A stretch of 29,883 bases of DNA from JANRKF01 sp964518725 (GCA_964518725.1 CAZFKP010000024.1:1-29883); one strand, 5' to 3'. Counted from the first letter of the stretch, positions 14,743-23,003 are shown. Notes: a model not told the origin generated them from the letters alone. Translations and numbers: made by a program.

Positions 14743-14745
14743 GGT

Positions 14746-16290
14746 CTATCCTTTCACTCCTACGATTTTTGCTCCCGGAAACTGATCGAGCACACTGGCC
14801 ACGATCGGCTGCTTCGCGGCCTGTTCTTTCAATGCTTCCTTATGTGCCTGCTCCTGTGTGTAGAGGGTCGGCTCACCCGGTTCCTGGCTAAGGAGGACCT
14901 GCCATTCCTGCCCCGTCCACACCTTCAGGAAATCCGCTACCTTCACGGTAAAATCACGCGCCGGCAGTGGCGTCATGTTGACCACCAGCTTGCCCGGCGC
15001 AAACGATACGAGCTGCGCCTGTTCCTTAAGCGCCATATGAAGCAGCGCTTCGCGTTTCTGGCCGAACAATTCGACCAACTCATGGAAACTGCCAACCGAT
15101 ACCACCGGTGTGACGACGGCCGGCTGCGGAGGCGCTGTCGGTGGAAGCGCCATGGCCTGCGGGGAATTCCCCGCCGTTTTCATCAGCTCGGCGGGCGTCG
15201 GCATATCGGCCACGTGGGCAATGCGGATGAGAAGCATCTCAAGCGCGGCAATGCCCGACGGCGCCATGCGTATCTCCGACAAGCCTTTGAGCAGCATCTG
15301 CCATAGCCGTGCCAGCACCGGCATGGAAAGCCTAGCGGCAAAATCCTTCGCCTGCGTCCGCTCGTGCTCCGACAGGCTGATATCGCTCGCCGCTTCGTGA
15401 TTGATTTTTATGCGCGTGACAAGGTGCACGATCTCCATCAGCTCCTGCGTGATCATCATCGGATCCGTACCGCCCGCGTAAATACCCCGAAGCTGCGCCA
15501 GCGCCGCCACCGGATCGCCGGAGAGCATGGTCTGCAGCAGCGCAAACATCGCCGTATTGTCCGACGCGCCGAGCATCGCCCGCACGTCGGATTCGGTCAC
15601 CGGATCAGCGCGGGCAATCGCCTGGTCGAGCAGCGAGAGCGCATCCCGCACCGAACCTTCCGCAGCGGTCGCAATCAATGTGAGCGCGCCATCAGCCGCT
15701 TCCACTTGCTCCTTCGCACAAATATTTTTCAAATGCTGCGCGAGCATTTCAGTCGATAGTCGCTTCAGATCAAAACGCTGGCAACGCGAGAGGATAGTAA
15801 CGGGAATTTTCTTGAGCTCGGTGGTCGCGAAAATGAATTTCACATGCGGCGGCGGCTCTTCCAGCGTTTTCAGCAGCGCGTTGAACGCGCTGGTGGAAAG
15901 CATGTGCACCTCGTCGATGATGTAGATTTTGTAGCGCGCCGCCGATGGCATGTAGCGCACGGTTTCAATCAAATCTCGGATATCACCAACCCCGGTGTGG
16001 GACGCCGCATCCATTTCCAGCACATCCACATTGCGGTCGTCCGCAATGCCAACACACTGGCTGCACACGCCGCACGGAGTGATGGTCGGCCCCTGCTCGC
16101 AATTAAGCGCCCTTGCAATAATCCGCGCCGTGGTGGTTTTTCCGATGCCGCGAATACCGGTGAGCAGGAACGCATGCGCCACCCGGTTCTGGGCAATGGC
16201 ATTCGAGAGCGTCCGCACAAGCACCTCCTGCCCGATCAGGTCATCGAAACTGGTCGGGCGGTATTTGCGGGCTAAAACTCTGTATTCCAT
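14746..16290 (-). CDS. dnaX: DNA polymerase III subunit gamma/tau
   Basis: DnaX is the clamp-loader ATPase of the replisome. The 514-residue form starting at the ATG at 16288-16290 begins MEYRVLARKYRPTSF, as in the family, with AAGGAAG just upstream. It contains Walker A GIRGIGKT at 45-52, a zinc module with cysteines 64, 73, 76 and 79, Walker B IIDEVHM near 124-130 and the sensor SRC motif at 168-170. The C-terminal region is shorter than usual for tau. No slippery A-run for a programmed gamma frameshift is seen. In-frame upstream ATGs up to 16323 would extend into a palindromic repeat and lack a ribosome binding site. The SRP RNA gene lies upstream on the same strand. Confidence 0.97.
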   Translation of the reverse strand: MEYRVLARKYRPTSFDDLIGQEVLVRTLSNAIAQNRVAHAFLLTGIRGIGKTTTARIIARALNCEQGPTITPCGVCSQCVGIADDRNVDVLEMDAASHTGVGDIRDLIETVRYMPSAARYKIYIIDEVHMLSTSAFNALLKTLEEPPPHVKFIFATTELKKIPVTILSRCQRFDLKRLSTEMLAQHLKNICAKEQVEAADGALTLIATAAEGSVRDALSLLDQAIARADPVTESDVRAMLGASDNTAMFALLQTMLSGDPVAALAQLRGIYAGGTDPMMITQELMEIVHLVTRIKINHEAASDISLSEHERTQAKDFAARLSMPVLARLWQMLLKGLSEIRMAPSGIAALEMLLIRIAHVADMPTPAELMKTAGNSPQAMALPPTAPPQPAVVTPVVSVGSFHELVELFGQKREALLHMALKEQAQLVSFAPGKLVVNMTPLPARDFTVKVADFLKVWTGQEWQVLLSQEPGEPTLYTQEQAHKEALKEQAAKQPIVASVLDQFPGAKIVGVKG

Positions 16291-16309
16291 AGCTTCCTTA
16301 TCCATCATT

Positions 16310-16429
16310 AAATTCGCTAGCATGCGTGAAATGCGTAGGAATTTTTATGTGCACCGCGCAGCGTAGCAGCGCTACGTGAGCAGCGAAAGCTTAAAAATCC
16401 CAAGCGAGTTCGCCATGCTAGTAGAATTT
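16310..16429. repeat. Palindromic repeat element, copy 2 (between ffs and dnaX)
   Basis: A 120-bp imperfect palindrome centred near 16370. The outer arms aaattc...ctagcatg and catgctag...aattt pair, followed by A/T tracts and the inner stem gcgtagc/gctacgt. It shares with copy 1 the blocks GCGCAGCGTA (16356-16365) and TACGTGAGCA (16373-16382) at the same offset, plus AAGCT with a following A tract and the CTAGTAG right end, in the same orientation. It begins 20 bp before the dnaX start codon and ends one base from the predicted 3' end of the SRP RNA. Confidence 0.8.
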
Positions 16430-16430
16430 T

Positions 16431-16518
16431 GGACTGGTGGTGACCCGGTTGGCTATTACCTCGGCTGCTTCCTCTCGGATCTGACCGGGTGGGCAACAGT
16501 CGCCGCCCACCACCAGCC
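16431..16518 (-). ncRNA. ffs: Signal recognition particle RNA (4.5S, bacterial small type)
   Basis: The minus strand folds into a single long hairpin whose ends, GGCTGGTGGTG and CACCACCAGTCC, pair. The apical part contains the universally conserved domain IV: GGTCAGATCCGAGAGGAAGCAGCC in two halves (about 16459-16483), with the AGGAAGCAGCC asymmetric loop that binds Ffh. This RNA is essential for co-translational membrane targeting. A position upstream of dnaX is common in proteobacteria. Exact ends are estimated from pairing and from the promoter at 16526-16554. Confidence 0.93.
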
Positions 16519-16525
16519 TCGGCGG

Positions 16526-16554
16526 ATTATGGTAGAAAGCACCACCGGCTGCAA
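16526..16554 (-). promoter_or_regulatory. Promoter of the SRP RNA gene
   Basis: On the minus strand TTGCAG (complement of 16549-16554) and CATAAT (complement of 16526-16531) are separated by exactly 17 nt. Transcription would start about 7 nt downstream, at the predicted 5' end of ffs. Confidence 0.7.
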
Positions 16555-16570
16555 GCGGAAAAGCAACGCC

Positions 16571-17191
16571 TTAAAACAGGCTCTGCAACAGTTGCAGGCT
16601 CAGGTGGAAGGCCTGAGTAATCAGGTCGATCATCACCCCGCCGGTCAGTACCACCAACCCAACGGCGGCCAGCACAAACAGGCCATCACGCTCCAGCATG
16701 GCAAGCGCCAAGATGGAAATGCCAAAACTCGGCAGGAAGTTCCCCGCCGGGATCGGTAGTGCCAGCATCCCCGCCAGCATTACGATGATAAGCGCAATCA
16801 GCCGCTCGATATAGGCATGGGTAAGAAAGGATAAACGCGGACGAAGAAATTTCTCAATCCAGCGCAATGCCGGGATAGATTGAGCCAGCGCACCGCGCAC
16901 CACACGTGGTGAAATTTCTTTGCTGCGAATGCTTGCCGGCAGCCAGATGCTATGCCTGCCAACCGCCATTTGCAGGCTGATGAACATGATCGGCACCGCC
17001 ATCAGGGTTGAAAATCCGGGGACAACCCCAGCAACCACCGCCGAGAGCGAAAACACCAGAATGGCGATCGCCTGTGCGCGGTTTCCCATTTTACCGAGAA
17101 ACTCTTCCACCGTCACCGTGCCGTCTTCCACGCACTCATCGACGATTTCCGAAATGATTTTGCTGGTTTTCTTAAGTTTTTCGTCGGCCAT
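16571..17191 (-). CDS. exoD: ExoD family exopolysaccharide synthesis-related membrane protein
   Basis: A 206-residue inner-membrane protein of the ExoD family, first linked to exopolysaccharide production and alkali tolerance in Sinorhizobium; its biochemical role is unknown. It has a short charged N-terminus with the helical block TVEEFLGKMGNRAQAIAILVFSL, then about four hydrophobic segments (45-90 region, 137-158, 162-180 and 183-205) and the typical GVVPGFSTLMAVPIMFISLQ stretch. The chosen ATG at 17189-17191 gives the family length; the frame is open to 17233. It is followed by the ffs promoter region. Confidence 0.88.
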   Translation of the reverse strand: MADEKLKKTSKIISEIVDECVEDGTVTVEEFLGKMGNRAQAIAILVFSLSAVVAGVVPGFSTLMAVPIMFISLQMAVGRHSIWLPASIRSKEISPRVVRGALAQSIPALRWIEKFLRPRLSFLTHAYIERLIALIIVMLAGMLALPIPAGNFLPSFGISILALAMLERDGLFVLAAVGLVVLTGGVMIDLITQAFHLSLQLLQSLF

Positions 17192-17240
17192 GCGCGTGGC
17201 GTACCATAAAAATTCCCTACAATCCAGCACCATATCTCAC

Positions 17241-18191
17241 TTATAGGGACTGCGCGCCCCTTGCAGCCCCCGCCATATGCAACAACATGCGCGATTGAGC
17301 CTGGCTCAAGGGAAGGCGCTGGATACTACCAGCATCCCCTTTATGCGCTTTGTGGAGCGTCGTGTTCTCATCAATCACCAGAAGGTCGCCGGGTTGCAGA
17401 TTTTTTGTGGCACTATGGCGCATCACGGCATCTGCTAAAGCTTGTGACCCCGCTTCATCGCCAATTAATTCAAATTCTGTTAAGAGCGCTTTAGATGCGG
17501 CTACGCGGGCGCGTACAGGGGTAAGCGAACCAAGTATCTCTTCAACAGTATGGACTACGCCTGTGGCACTATATCCATAGTAAGCCTTCGCCGATAAAGA
17601 TTGGCGCTGTTCAGCGGTCAGGCTTGAGAGCGCTTGTTTTAATTTGGTGATTTCAATCACTGCATTTTCACCATTATACGGGCACGCAAAAATAACATGG
17701 TCAGCACACGGCACGGTCGGACCAGGCAACAAATCCTTATCCGCCGTCGCCATGTCACGATGCAAAAAGCCGCCCTCGAATGGCGCGTCTTTTTTATGTG
17801 ACTGCCTGATCAGGTTACCCGTGTAGATGCTTTGTGCATGGCATAATTCGTAGATTGCCTGCCCCAGATAATAGCTGTACGTATCCTCAGGTTTTGGATC
17901 TTCCATATTTTCCAATCCGGTGCGTTCCGGGCAATTGCGGATCAGCAAGGCAATGTCGGACTGGCCAGAAAACGTCTTACGCAATTCTGCGATTGATTCC
18001 GCCGGAAACACCCCTGTCCCCTCGGGATTACCACGAATCAAATCAACGAGATCGATCATTGCCCTGCCGCTGATTGCCATATCGGCGGAGCGCAAGTCGT
18101 CGAACCTTTGGTCAAGAAATGCCTGAAGCTGCTGCTTGCCAGCCTCAACCAGACAGAATTCAGAAATGATTTTTTCCTGTAAATCGGCCAT
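17241..18191 (-). CDS. Putative 2-oxoglutarate/Fe(II)-dependent oxygenase (TauD/clavaminate synthase-like)
   Basis: A 316-residue soluble protein without clear name. The metal-binding facial triad of the clavaminate synthase-like oxygenases can be read: His144-x-Asp146 in GGFLHRDM, and a distal histidine, His280 or His283, in the block LQPGDLLVIDENTTLHKAHKG, followed by Arg301 in SRMLLHM as candidate 2-oxoglutarate ligand. The GDLLVIDE-H spacing is typical of asparagine oxygenase-like and TauD-like enzymes. The N-terminal 100 residues carry family-like PEGTGVFP and LLIRNCPER segments. It stands alone, diverging from ftsK, about 50 bp upstream of exoD. Substrate is unknown; a small polar metabolite or amino acid is the usual type. 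Confidence 0.62.
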   Translation of the reverse strand: MADLQEKIISEFCLVEAGKQQLQAFLDQRFDDLRSADMAISGRAMIDLVDLIRGNPEGTGVFPAESIAELRKTFSGQSDIALLIRNCPERTGLENMEDPKPEDTYSYYLGQAIYELCHAQSIYTGNLIRQSHKKDAPFEGGFLHRDMATADKDLLPGPTVPCADHVIFACPYNGENAVIEITKLKQALSSLTAEQRQSLSAKAYYGYSATGVVHTVEEILGSLTPVRARVAASKALLTEFELIGDEAGSQALADAVMRHSATKNLQPGDLLVIDENTTLHKAHKGDAGSIQRLPLSQAQSRMLLHMAGAARGAQSL

Positions 18192-18291
18192 AAACCTGTC
18201 GGCTTGGTGATTCCCCTATTCTATAAACCATAGATTAACAATTTATGCACTATGACTAGCAACGATTTTAAACTTCTGCTAATTTCCACCT

Positions 18292-20613
18292 ATGATCCGC
18301 CGCGCACGCACTCCTGACGACGATAGCGACCAGCCGCGCAACCCGCTGCATGTGCTGGCGGGGAGCCTCATGGTGATGGCCTGCGTTTACCTGGCGCTCA
18401 GCCTCATGACCTACCACCCCGCCGACCCGTCGTTCAACCGTGCCGCCAGCGGAACGGTTTCCAATGCCGGCGGCAAGCTCGGCGCTTATACCGCCGACCT
18501 GCTGCTGCAAGTGATGGGGCTGGTGGCAAGCCTGCTGGTGCTGGTGCCGATGGCCTGGGGCGTGAAACTGTTTCGCGGTCAAAAAATTTATTACATGTGG
18601 ATGCGGGTGAGTCTGCTGCTCGGCACCATCGTCATCGCCACCGCGCTCGTCGCCCGCATTGAACCGCCGCTGTCATGGCCGATCGCCAGCGGCTTCGGCG
18701 GCACGATGGGCAGCCTGCTCTACGAAGTGTTTTATGATCTGTTCAAACATACACTGTTCACGCTGACGCTTGCCTGCCTCGGCATCGTCACTGTGTCGCT
18801 TGCCTTTGGCGTGAGCCTTGCGGAGTGGCGCGTGGTGCTTGCAAGCGTCCGGCAGGCAGGACATTTCGCAGCATCGCTGTTGGCGCGCATCATGCCCAAG
18901 CGCCCGTCCGAGCTGGATGAGGTGGAATTCGAGGAAGAAGAGCCGCGTTCGCTGCTTTCCCGACTGATGTTCTGGCGCCGTAGCGAGTATGAGGAAGAGG
19001 AGGAGGAAGAGGACGAAGAAGAAGATGAGCCGCGTGCGCCACGTGTCCGCAAAAAAGGGCCGTCGCTCGATAGCGAAAAACCCGCCAAGTCCTCGCCAAA
19101 AATCCAGTCAAGCCTCGCGCTTCCGCAAGGGGATTACGAGCTGCCATCGGTGAAGCTGCTGACCGCCGCACCGAAAAGCCGTAAGGCCAATTTGAGCGAG
19201 ACGGCGCTGACACAAAACGCCAAACTGCTGGAAACCGTGCTGCAGGATTTCGGCGTCAACGGCGAGATCACCGAAATTCGCCCCGGGCCGGTCGTCACGC
19301 TCTATGAGCTGGAACCCGCCGCCGGAACCAAATCCTCTCGCGTCGTCGGCCTTGCCGATGACATCGCGCGCTCGATGAGCGCAGTATCGGCGCGTATCGC
19401 CGTCATCCCGGGTCGGAACGCCATCGGCATCGAACTGCCCAACACCAACCGCGAAACGGTATATTTCCGCGAGATGCTGGAGTCCGACACGTTTGAGGAA
19501 AACGAAGCCAAGCTCCCGCTGGCGCTCGGCAAGGATATTGGCGGTCAGCCGATTATCGTTGACCTCTCGAAAATGCCTCACTTGCTGGTGGCCGGCACCA
19601 CCGGCTCGGGTAAATCGGTTGCCATCAACACGATGATCTGCTCGCTGGTGTATAAGCTCACACCGGAAGAATGCAAATTCATCATGATCGATCCGAAGAT
19701 GCTCGAACTGTCGGTCTATGACGGCATCCCGCATTTGCTGACCTCGGTGGTCACCGAACCAGGCAAGGCCGTGGTCGCACTCAAATGGACGGTGAAGGAA
19801 ATGGAAAACCGTTACCGACTGATGAGCAATCTCGGCGTGCGGAATATCGAAGGCTACAACAAGAAAATCCGCGAGGCCAAGGCCAAGGGCAGCGAGCTCA
19901 CCCGCACCGTGCAAACCGGGTTCGATCCCGATACCGGCGAGGCGATCATCGAAGAGGTGCCGCTGGAGATGAACGAGCTGCCGTTTATCGTGGTGGTGGT
20001 CGATGAGATGGCAGATTTGATGATCGTCGCCGGAAAAGAAATCGAAGGCTCGATCCAGCGCCTGGCGCAGATGGCGCGTGCAGCGGGTATCCATATCATC
20101 ATGGCAACCCAGCGCCCGTCGGTGGATGTGATTACCGGCGTCATCAAAGCTAACTTCCCGACACGGATTTCGTTCCAAGTCACGAGCCGCATTGACTCGC
20201 GAACTATCCTTGGCGAACAGGGCGCGGAGCAGCTCTTAGGCCAAGGTGACATGCTCTATATGGCTGGTGGCGGACGCATCACCCGCGTGCACGGGCCGTT
20301 CATTTCCGACAAGGAAGTGGAACATGTGGTGAAGCATTTGAAAGCACAGGGCGAACCGACCTATATCGAAGACGTCACCCGCGATGAGGCCGAAGAGGCG
20401 GCATTCGGCGAAGATGTGGAAAAAGACACTATGTACGACCAGGCCGTGGCCATCGTCGTGCGCGACAAGAAAGCATCCACCTCCTATGTCCAGCGCTGCC
20501 TGAAAATCGGCTATAATCGCGCCGCCAGCATCATCGAAATGATGGAGCGCGAAGGCATCGTCGGCCCCGCCAACCATGTCGGCAAACGCGAAGTGCTGGT
20601 GGAAGATGTATAG
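18292..20613 (+). CDS. ftsK: DNA translocase FtsK
   Basis: FtsK is the septal motor that pumps chromosomes and activates XerCD at dif. The 773-residue protein has four N-terminal membrane segments (about 20-42, 70-93, 102-123, 155-178), a short linker with an acidic run YEEEEEEEDEEEDEP near 234-248, then the motor domain with Walker A GTTGSGKS at 435-442 and Walker B VVVVDEM with Asp571, the block MATQRPSVDVITGVIKANFP, and the C-terminal gamma winged helix containing SYVQRCLKIGYNRAASIIE that reads orienting sequences. It is shorter than E. coli FtsK because the linker is short, as in other alphaproteobacteria. No Shine-Dalgarno sequence precedes the ATG at 18292. lolA overlaps its end. Confidence 0.97.
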   Translation: MIRRARTPDDDSDQPRNPLHVLAGSLMVMACVYLALSLMTYHPADPSFNRAASGTVSNAGGKLGAYTADLLLQVMGLVASLLVLVPMAWGVKLFRGQKIYYMWMRVSLLLGTIVIATALVARIEPPLSWPIASGFGGTMGSLLYEVFYDLFKHTLFTLTLACLGIVTVSLAFGVSLAEWRVVLASVRQAGHFAASLLARIMPKRPSELDEVEFEEEEPRSLLSRLMFWRRSEYEEEEEEEDEEEDEPRAPRVRKKGPSLDSEKPAKSSPKIQSSLALPQGDYELPSVKLLTAAPKSRKANLSETALTQNAKLLETVLQDFGVNGEITEIRPGPVVTLYELEPAAGTKSSRVVGLADDIARSMSAVSARIAVIPGRNAIGIELPNTNRETVYFREMLESDTFEENEAKLPLALGKDIGGQPIIVDLSKMPHLLVAGTTGSGKSVAINTMICSLVYKLTPEECKFIMIDPKMLELSVYDGIPHLLTSVVTEPGKAVVALKWTVKEMENRYRLMSNLGVRNIEGYNKKIREAKAKGSELTRTVQTGFDPDTGEAIIEEVPLEMNELPFIVVVVDEMADLMIVAGKEIEGSIQRLAQMARAAGIHIIMATQRPSVDVITGVIKANFPTRISFQVTSRIDSRTILGEQGAEQLLGQGDMLYMAGGGRITRVHGPFISDKEVEHVVKHLKAQGEPTYIEDVTRDEAEEAAFGEDVEKDTMYDQAVAIVVRDKKASTSYVQRCLKIGYNRAASIIEMMEREGIVGPANHVGKREVLVEDV

Positions 20614-21223
20614 GCTCCTCGCCGTTTTGCTCTTGTGGTGCAGCCCTGCTTACGCGGACAATGTTTTCCTGCCCGCCGAAAAGGTCGCCAGCAGCAAATA
20701 CACCACCCAGCGCATTGAGCGTTATCTTTCCGGCATCACCACCATCGTTTCCGATTTTACGCAGGTAGCACCCGACGGTTCACTCGCCAATGGCAAATTT
20801 TATATGCAGCGCCCCGGCAAGATGCGCTGGCAATATAACCCGCCAACACCGGTGCTGATGGTCTCCTCCGGCACCGAGCTGGTGTATTATGATTACGAGC
20901 TTGAGCAGGTATCGCACATCCCGCTCGATGGCTCGCTCATCAGCTTCCTCGGCCGCGACAAGATCACGTTCGGCGGCAATGTCGGCATCACCCAGTTTGA
21001 GAACGAGGCAAACGCCATCCGCATTGAGGTGGCACAAACCGCCAAGCCAAGCGAAGGCAGGCTGATGCTCGAATTTTCCGATAAGCCACTGACCCTACGC
21101 AACATGGTCGTGACCGACGCCACCGGGCAGGTGACGACCGTCGCGCTACAAAACGCACAATTCGGCGTGAAGATCGACCCAGAACTCTTCGTGTTCACCG
21201 ACCCGCGCAAAAAACGCCGCTAG
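20606..21223 (+). CDS. lolA: Outer-membrane lipoprotein carrier protein LolA
   Basis: LolA ferries lipoproteins across the periplasm to LolB in the outer membrane. The 205-residue precursor starts at the ATG at 20606, overlapping the ftsK stop codon by eight bases; GGTGG lies just upstream. A signal peptide of about 17 residues ends in SPAYA. The mature part shows the family landmarks: the N-terminal block SGITTIVSDFTQ, NGKFYMQRPGKMRWQY, and VSSGTELVYYD, then IPLDGSLISFLGRDKI. ftsK-lolA is a conserved alphaproteobacterial pair. The tail is basic (DPRKKRR). Confidence 0.95.
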   Translation: MYRLLAVLLLWCSPAYADNVFLPAEKVASSKYTTQRIERYLSGITTIVSDFTQVAPDGSLANGKFYMQRPGKMRWQYNPPTPVLMVSSGTELVYYDYELEQVSHIPLDGSLISFLGRDKITFGGNVGITQFENEANAIRIEVAQTAKPSEGRLMLEFSDKPLTLRNMVVTDATGQVTTVALQNAQFGVKIDPELFVFTDPRKKRR

Positions 21224-21233
21224 GCCATTGCTC

Positions 21234-21590
21234 TTAGGATTTTTTCCGTTTCTTTTTCTGTGTGGCATGCTGCGCCGCGTAGGCCGCCGCAATCGACGAC
21301 ACCATATCGCCGAACCGTTCTTTCAGCTCCGCGCAGCGGGTGCGGTTGTGCAGTTCCACCCCTTTGCGCTCGCTCGCAATCAGCCCCGCCTCGCGCAATA
21401 CTTTGAAATGCTGCGACAGCGTCGATTTGGCGAGCGGCACTTCTTTCACATGCTGGAACGTCGAACAGTTCTGGGCGCATTCGGCGCCCGCCAGCTGCAT
21501 GAAAATTTTGACGCGCACCGGATCGGCCAGCGCATATAAAATGCCCTCAACCGTAATATCTTCTTTTTTCGGGTGGGTTAATGGCCTCAT
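21234..21590 (-). CDS. ArsR-family winged-helix transcriptional regulator
   Basis: A 118-residue regulator. The winged-helix core is clear: ILYALADPVRVKIFMQLAG, then the recognition region LAKSTLSQHFKVLREAGLI and the wing ASERKGVELHNR. Cysteines 38 and 42 in ECAQNCSTF, and Cys86, could sense redox state or electrophiles, but the classic metal-binding pattern of ArsR (ELCVCDL) is absent. The C-terminus is lysine-rich. It diverges from the DUF1993 gene, and an inverted repeat overlaps the putative promoter between them, so autoregulation and control of the neighbour are likely. It ends 11 bases from lolA, tail to tail. Confidence 0.88.
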   Translation of the reverse strand: MRPLTHPKKEDITVEGILYALADPVRVKIFMQLAGAECAQNCSTFQHVKEVPLAKSTLSQHFKVLREAGLIASERKGVELHNRTRCAELKERFGDMVSSIAAAYAAQHATQKKKRKKS

Positions 21591-21609
21591 GGAACCATCA
21601 TAAACCCAC

Positions 21610-21646
21610 TTGACAATGAATTCAATAGTTCTATTTTACTGAACTA
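21610..21646 (+). promoter_or_regulatory. Promoter of the DUF1993-SDR operon with an operator-like palindrome
   Basis: TTGACA at 21610-21615 and TATTTT at 21632-21637 are 16 nt apart. The inverted repeat TAGTTC (21626-21631) and GAACTA (21641-21646) brackets the -10 box, an arrangement suited to repression by the divergent ArsR-type regulator. Confidence 0.6.
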
Positions 21647-21676
21647 ATGTATTAACACCCCCAACCCGGAGACACT

Positions 21677-22186
21677 ATGACCCTATCTATGTACCAAGCA
21701 TCCATCCCCACCTTCATCCACGGCCTTGGCAACCTCTCGGCCATTCTCGCCAAAGCCGCCGCCTATGGCGAGGCAAGAAAGATCGACCCGTCAGTGCTGA
21801 TCGGCGCCCGCCTTTACCCTGATATGTTCCCGCTTTCCAAGCAGGTACAGATCACCAGCGACGTCATCAAGGGTGGCGCCGCCCGCCTCGCCGGCGTCGA
21901 AGTTCCCAGCTTTGCTGATAACGAGAGCACCTTCGCCGAATTACAGGAGCGCATTGCGAAAACCATCGCATTCCTGGGCACCATCAGTGCCCAGCAAATT
22001 GACGGCAGCGAAGCAAAGGAAATCTCGCTCAAGGTCGGCTCCAACCAGTTGAGCTTCACCGGGCAGGATTACCTGTTGAAATTCGTCATCCCGAACTTCT
22101 ACTTCCATATCTCGATCACCTACGCCATCCTGCGCCATAACGGGCTGGATATCGGGAAAATGGATTTCTTAGGCAACATTCAGTAA
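21677..22186 (+). CDS. DUF1993 family protein
   Basis: A 169-residue protein of the DUF1993 family, whose members have a helical DinB-like bundle but no assigned activity. Typical segments are the N-terminal MYQASIPTFIHGLGNLSAIL, RLYPDMFPLSKQVQITSD, and the C-terminal FVIPNFYFHISITYAILRHNG. The ATG has GGAGA seven bases upstream. It is the first gene of a two-gene operon with an SDR 24 bp downstream and diverges from an ArsR-type regulator. Such regulator/DUF1993/SDR groupings suggest a stress or detoxification role, which is inference. Confidence 0.88.
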   Translation: MTLSMYQASIPTFIHGLGNLSAILAKAAAYGEARKIDPSVLIGARLYPDMFPLSKQVQITSDVIKGGAARLAGVEVPSFADNESTFAELQERIAKTIAFLGTISAQQIDGSEAKEISLKVGSNQLSFTGQDYLLKFVIPNFYFHISITYAILRHNGLDIGKMDFLGNIQ

Positions 22187-22210
22187 CATCCATCATTCAG
22201 GAGCATTCAC

Positions 22211-22927
22211 ATGAAACTCGATCACAAAACTATCCTGGTCAGCGGCGCCAACCGCGGCATCGGCAAAGCCATCGTCGAATCCCTGCTGAAACAGCCGGTG
22301 AAAAAAGTCTACGCCGCGGCACGCAATGTCGCCGACCTCCCGGATTTCGGCGATGCACGCGTTGTGCCACTCGCGCTCGATATCACCAACCGCGCCCAGA
22401 TTGAGGCGGCAACCAAGCTGGCGGCAGATATCGATGTGCTCATCAATAACGCCGGCGTCCTGTCATTCGCCGGGGTGGTGGAAGGCGAAGAAGACGCCCT
22501 CGCCCGCGATATGGAAGTCAATTATTTCGGCACGCTCAGCATGGTGCGTGCCTTCGTGCCGGTGATTGCGAAACAAGGTGGCGGCGCCATCGCCAATGTC
22601 AGCTCGGTGGTTGGTCTGGCATCCATGGCGGGTATCGGCGGCTATTCGGCCTCCAAGGCCGCATTGTTTTCGGCAACACAAGCTATGCGCGCCGAACTGA
22701 AAGCCAAGAATATCAGCGTTCACGGTATCTTCCCGGGGCCAATCGACACCGACATGGCGCGCGGCTTTGAAATCGATAAAACCAGCCCAAGCATTACCGC
22801 CGGCAACATTCTTGCCGGGTTGATTGCCGGAATCGAGGATATTTTCCCCGACCCGATGTCAGCACAAGTCGGCGAAATGTGGACAAAAGACCCGAAAGCA
22901 CTGGAACGCCAATTCGCTGAAATGTAG
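22211..22927 (+). CDS. SDR family NAD(P)-dependent oxidoreductase
   Basis: A 238-residue classical short-chain dehydrogenase. It has the nucleotide-binding motif SGANRGIG at 11-18, NNAG near residue 79, the catalytic serine in NVSSVVG, and the Tyr-Lys pair in YSASK. The proline-glycine motif FPGPIDTDM follows. A good CAGGAG precedes the ATG. The substrate is unknown; the closest general type is the carbonyl reductases often paired with small stress proteins. It is co-oriented with DUF1993 and should be under the same ArsR-type control. Confidence 0.92.
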   Translation: MKLDHKTILVSGANRGIGKAIVESLLKQPVKKVYAAARNVADLPDFGDARVVPLALDITNRAQIEAATKLAADIDVLINNAGVLSFAGVVEGEEDALARDMEVNYFGTLSMVRAFVPVIAKQGGGAIANVSSVVGLASMAGIGGYSASKAALFSATQAMRAELKAKNISVHGIFPGPIDTDMARGFEIDKTSPSITAGNILAGLIAGIEDIFPDPMSAQVGEMWTKDPKALERQFAEM

Positions 22928-22986
22928 TCTGGAAGCTGTTTCTATAACCGTCATCAAATCTTCATGAGGCGCCCAGCGCTTTAATG

Positions 22987-23003
22987 TTGAGAATGATTCT
23001 TAT
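22987..23003 (+). promoter_or_regulatory. Irr/Fur-box-like palindrome upstream of a large unknown gene
   Basis: TTGAGAATGATTCTTAT contains the perfect palindrome AGAATGATTCT and resembles the ICE box of alphaproteobacterial Irr (TTTAGAANNNTTCTAAA) at 11 of 14 fixed positions. It stands 19 bases before the ATG at 23022. Whether it is iron-responsive is inference. Confidence 0.35.

Noticed and set aside
14746..16290. Programmed frameshift site in dnaX producing gamma
   Set aside because: No A-rich slippery heptamer followed by a stable hairpin was found in the expected part of the gene.
18985..19035. Purine-rich repeat in ftsK as a possible microsatellite or regulatory repeat
   Set aside because: It encodes the acidic linker YEEEEEEEDEEEDEP, and such charged linkers are usual in FtsK.
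19108..20178. Minus-strand reading frame of 356 codons inside ftsK
   Set aside because: FtsK motor motifs are certain on the plus strand; this His/Asp-rich frame is a by-product of codon bias.
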